From positions 1 through 6,342 of the forward strand of contig JAUXDF010000195.1 of the NCBI GenBank assembly GCA_030618505.1: 6,342 nt of DNA, read 5' to 3'. The position numbers and the translations under genes are program-made. Numbering within the stretch: position 1 is the stretch's first letter; each line of letters begins with the position of its first letter. Under the pieces are notes generated by a model, which saw only the letters and a program-made list of their open reading frames with translations, was not told the DNA's origin and searched no databases. Of this stretch, positions 6,229 through 6,342 are shown in pieces. This DNA comes from Spongiibacteraceae bacterium (lineage in GTDB: Bacteria > Pseudomonadota > Gammaproteobacteria > Pseudomonadales > PIVM01).

Positions 6229-6342
6229 AAGCAATTTCCGTAAATTCATAATCCATGCTTGGCGAGGGTGACTGCAAATAGTGACCCTGAATATAATTCA
6301 CCCCAACCTGCCACAAAGTCGCCAGAACACCGGCGTTTTCCA
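6227..6342 (-). CDS. EAL-domain protein, last 37 codons (FimX-like?)
   Basis: Reading leftward from the right edge, the minus strand encodes 37 residues ending at TAA (6229-6227): ENAGVLATLWQVGVNYIQGH, then YLQSPSPSMDYEFTEIA. The pattern LWQ-GVNYIQG-YLQ-PS-MDY-F is the end of an EAL domain, the c-di-GMP phosphodiesterase or c-di-GMP-binding fold. The EAL signature and catalytic residues lie outside, so activity cannot be judged. In Pseudomonas aeruginosa the twitching-motility regulator fimX (GGDEF-EAL) is encoded next to serB, so a FimX homologue is a reasonable guess from context. The gene is convergent with serB, with 48 bp between the two stop codons. It is too short for routine ORF calling because it is cut by the window edge. 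The EAL family is fairly sure; FimX is tentative. Confidence 0.82.
   Translation of the reverse strand, partial: ENAGVLATLWQVGVNYIQGHYLQSPSPSMDYEFTEIA

Overview
The window looks like an ordinary chromosomal segment of a gammaproteobacterium, probably a Pseudomonas-like or marine Cellvibrionales-type lineage. This is inferred from protein resemblance and gene order, and the species cannot be named. GshA, ParC and SerB all resemble the pseudomonad/gammaproteobacterial forms from end to end. The segment is densely coded on both strands, and no phage, transposase, CRISPR array or RNA gene is visible.

Layout, left to right: (1) the C-terminal end of a FliL-family protein (+), cut by the left edge; (2) a convergent gap holding a perfect 23-bp inverted repeat whose arms each fold into a GTAG-footed mini-hairpin, which is the architecture of a paired REP element (REPIN); (3) gshA (-), glutamate-cysteine ligase, probably starting at a TTG codon at 1896; (4) a short divergent spacer, then a GuaD-like guanine/nucleoside deaminase (+); (5) parC (+), topoisomerase IV subunit A, full length; (6) serB (+), phosphoserine phosphatase with N-terminal ACT domains and a GTG start; (7) a second GC-rich hairpin repeat between convergent genes; (8) the last 37 codons of an EAL-domain protein (-), possibly FimX-like, cut by the right edge.

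The genes do not form one pathway. They cover glutathione synthesis, purine salvage or catabolism, chromosome decatenation, serine synthesis and, at the edges, a membrane/flagellar-type protein and a c-di-GMP-type protein. guaD, parC and serB are co-directional, with spacers of 120 and 75 bp, and could be partly co-transcribed.

I see no new multi-gene system. The points most worth a second look are the REPIN-like element, a natural glycine at the quinolone-contact serine position of ParC, the gshA start region with a strong but apparently unused Shine-Dalgarno sequence, and the HGE variant of the deaminase active-site motif.
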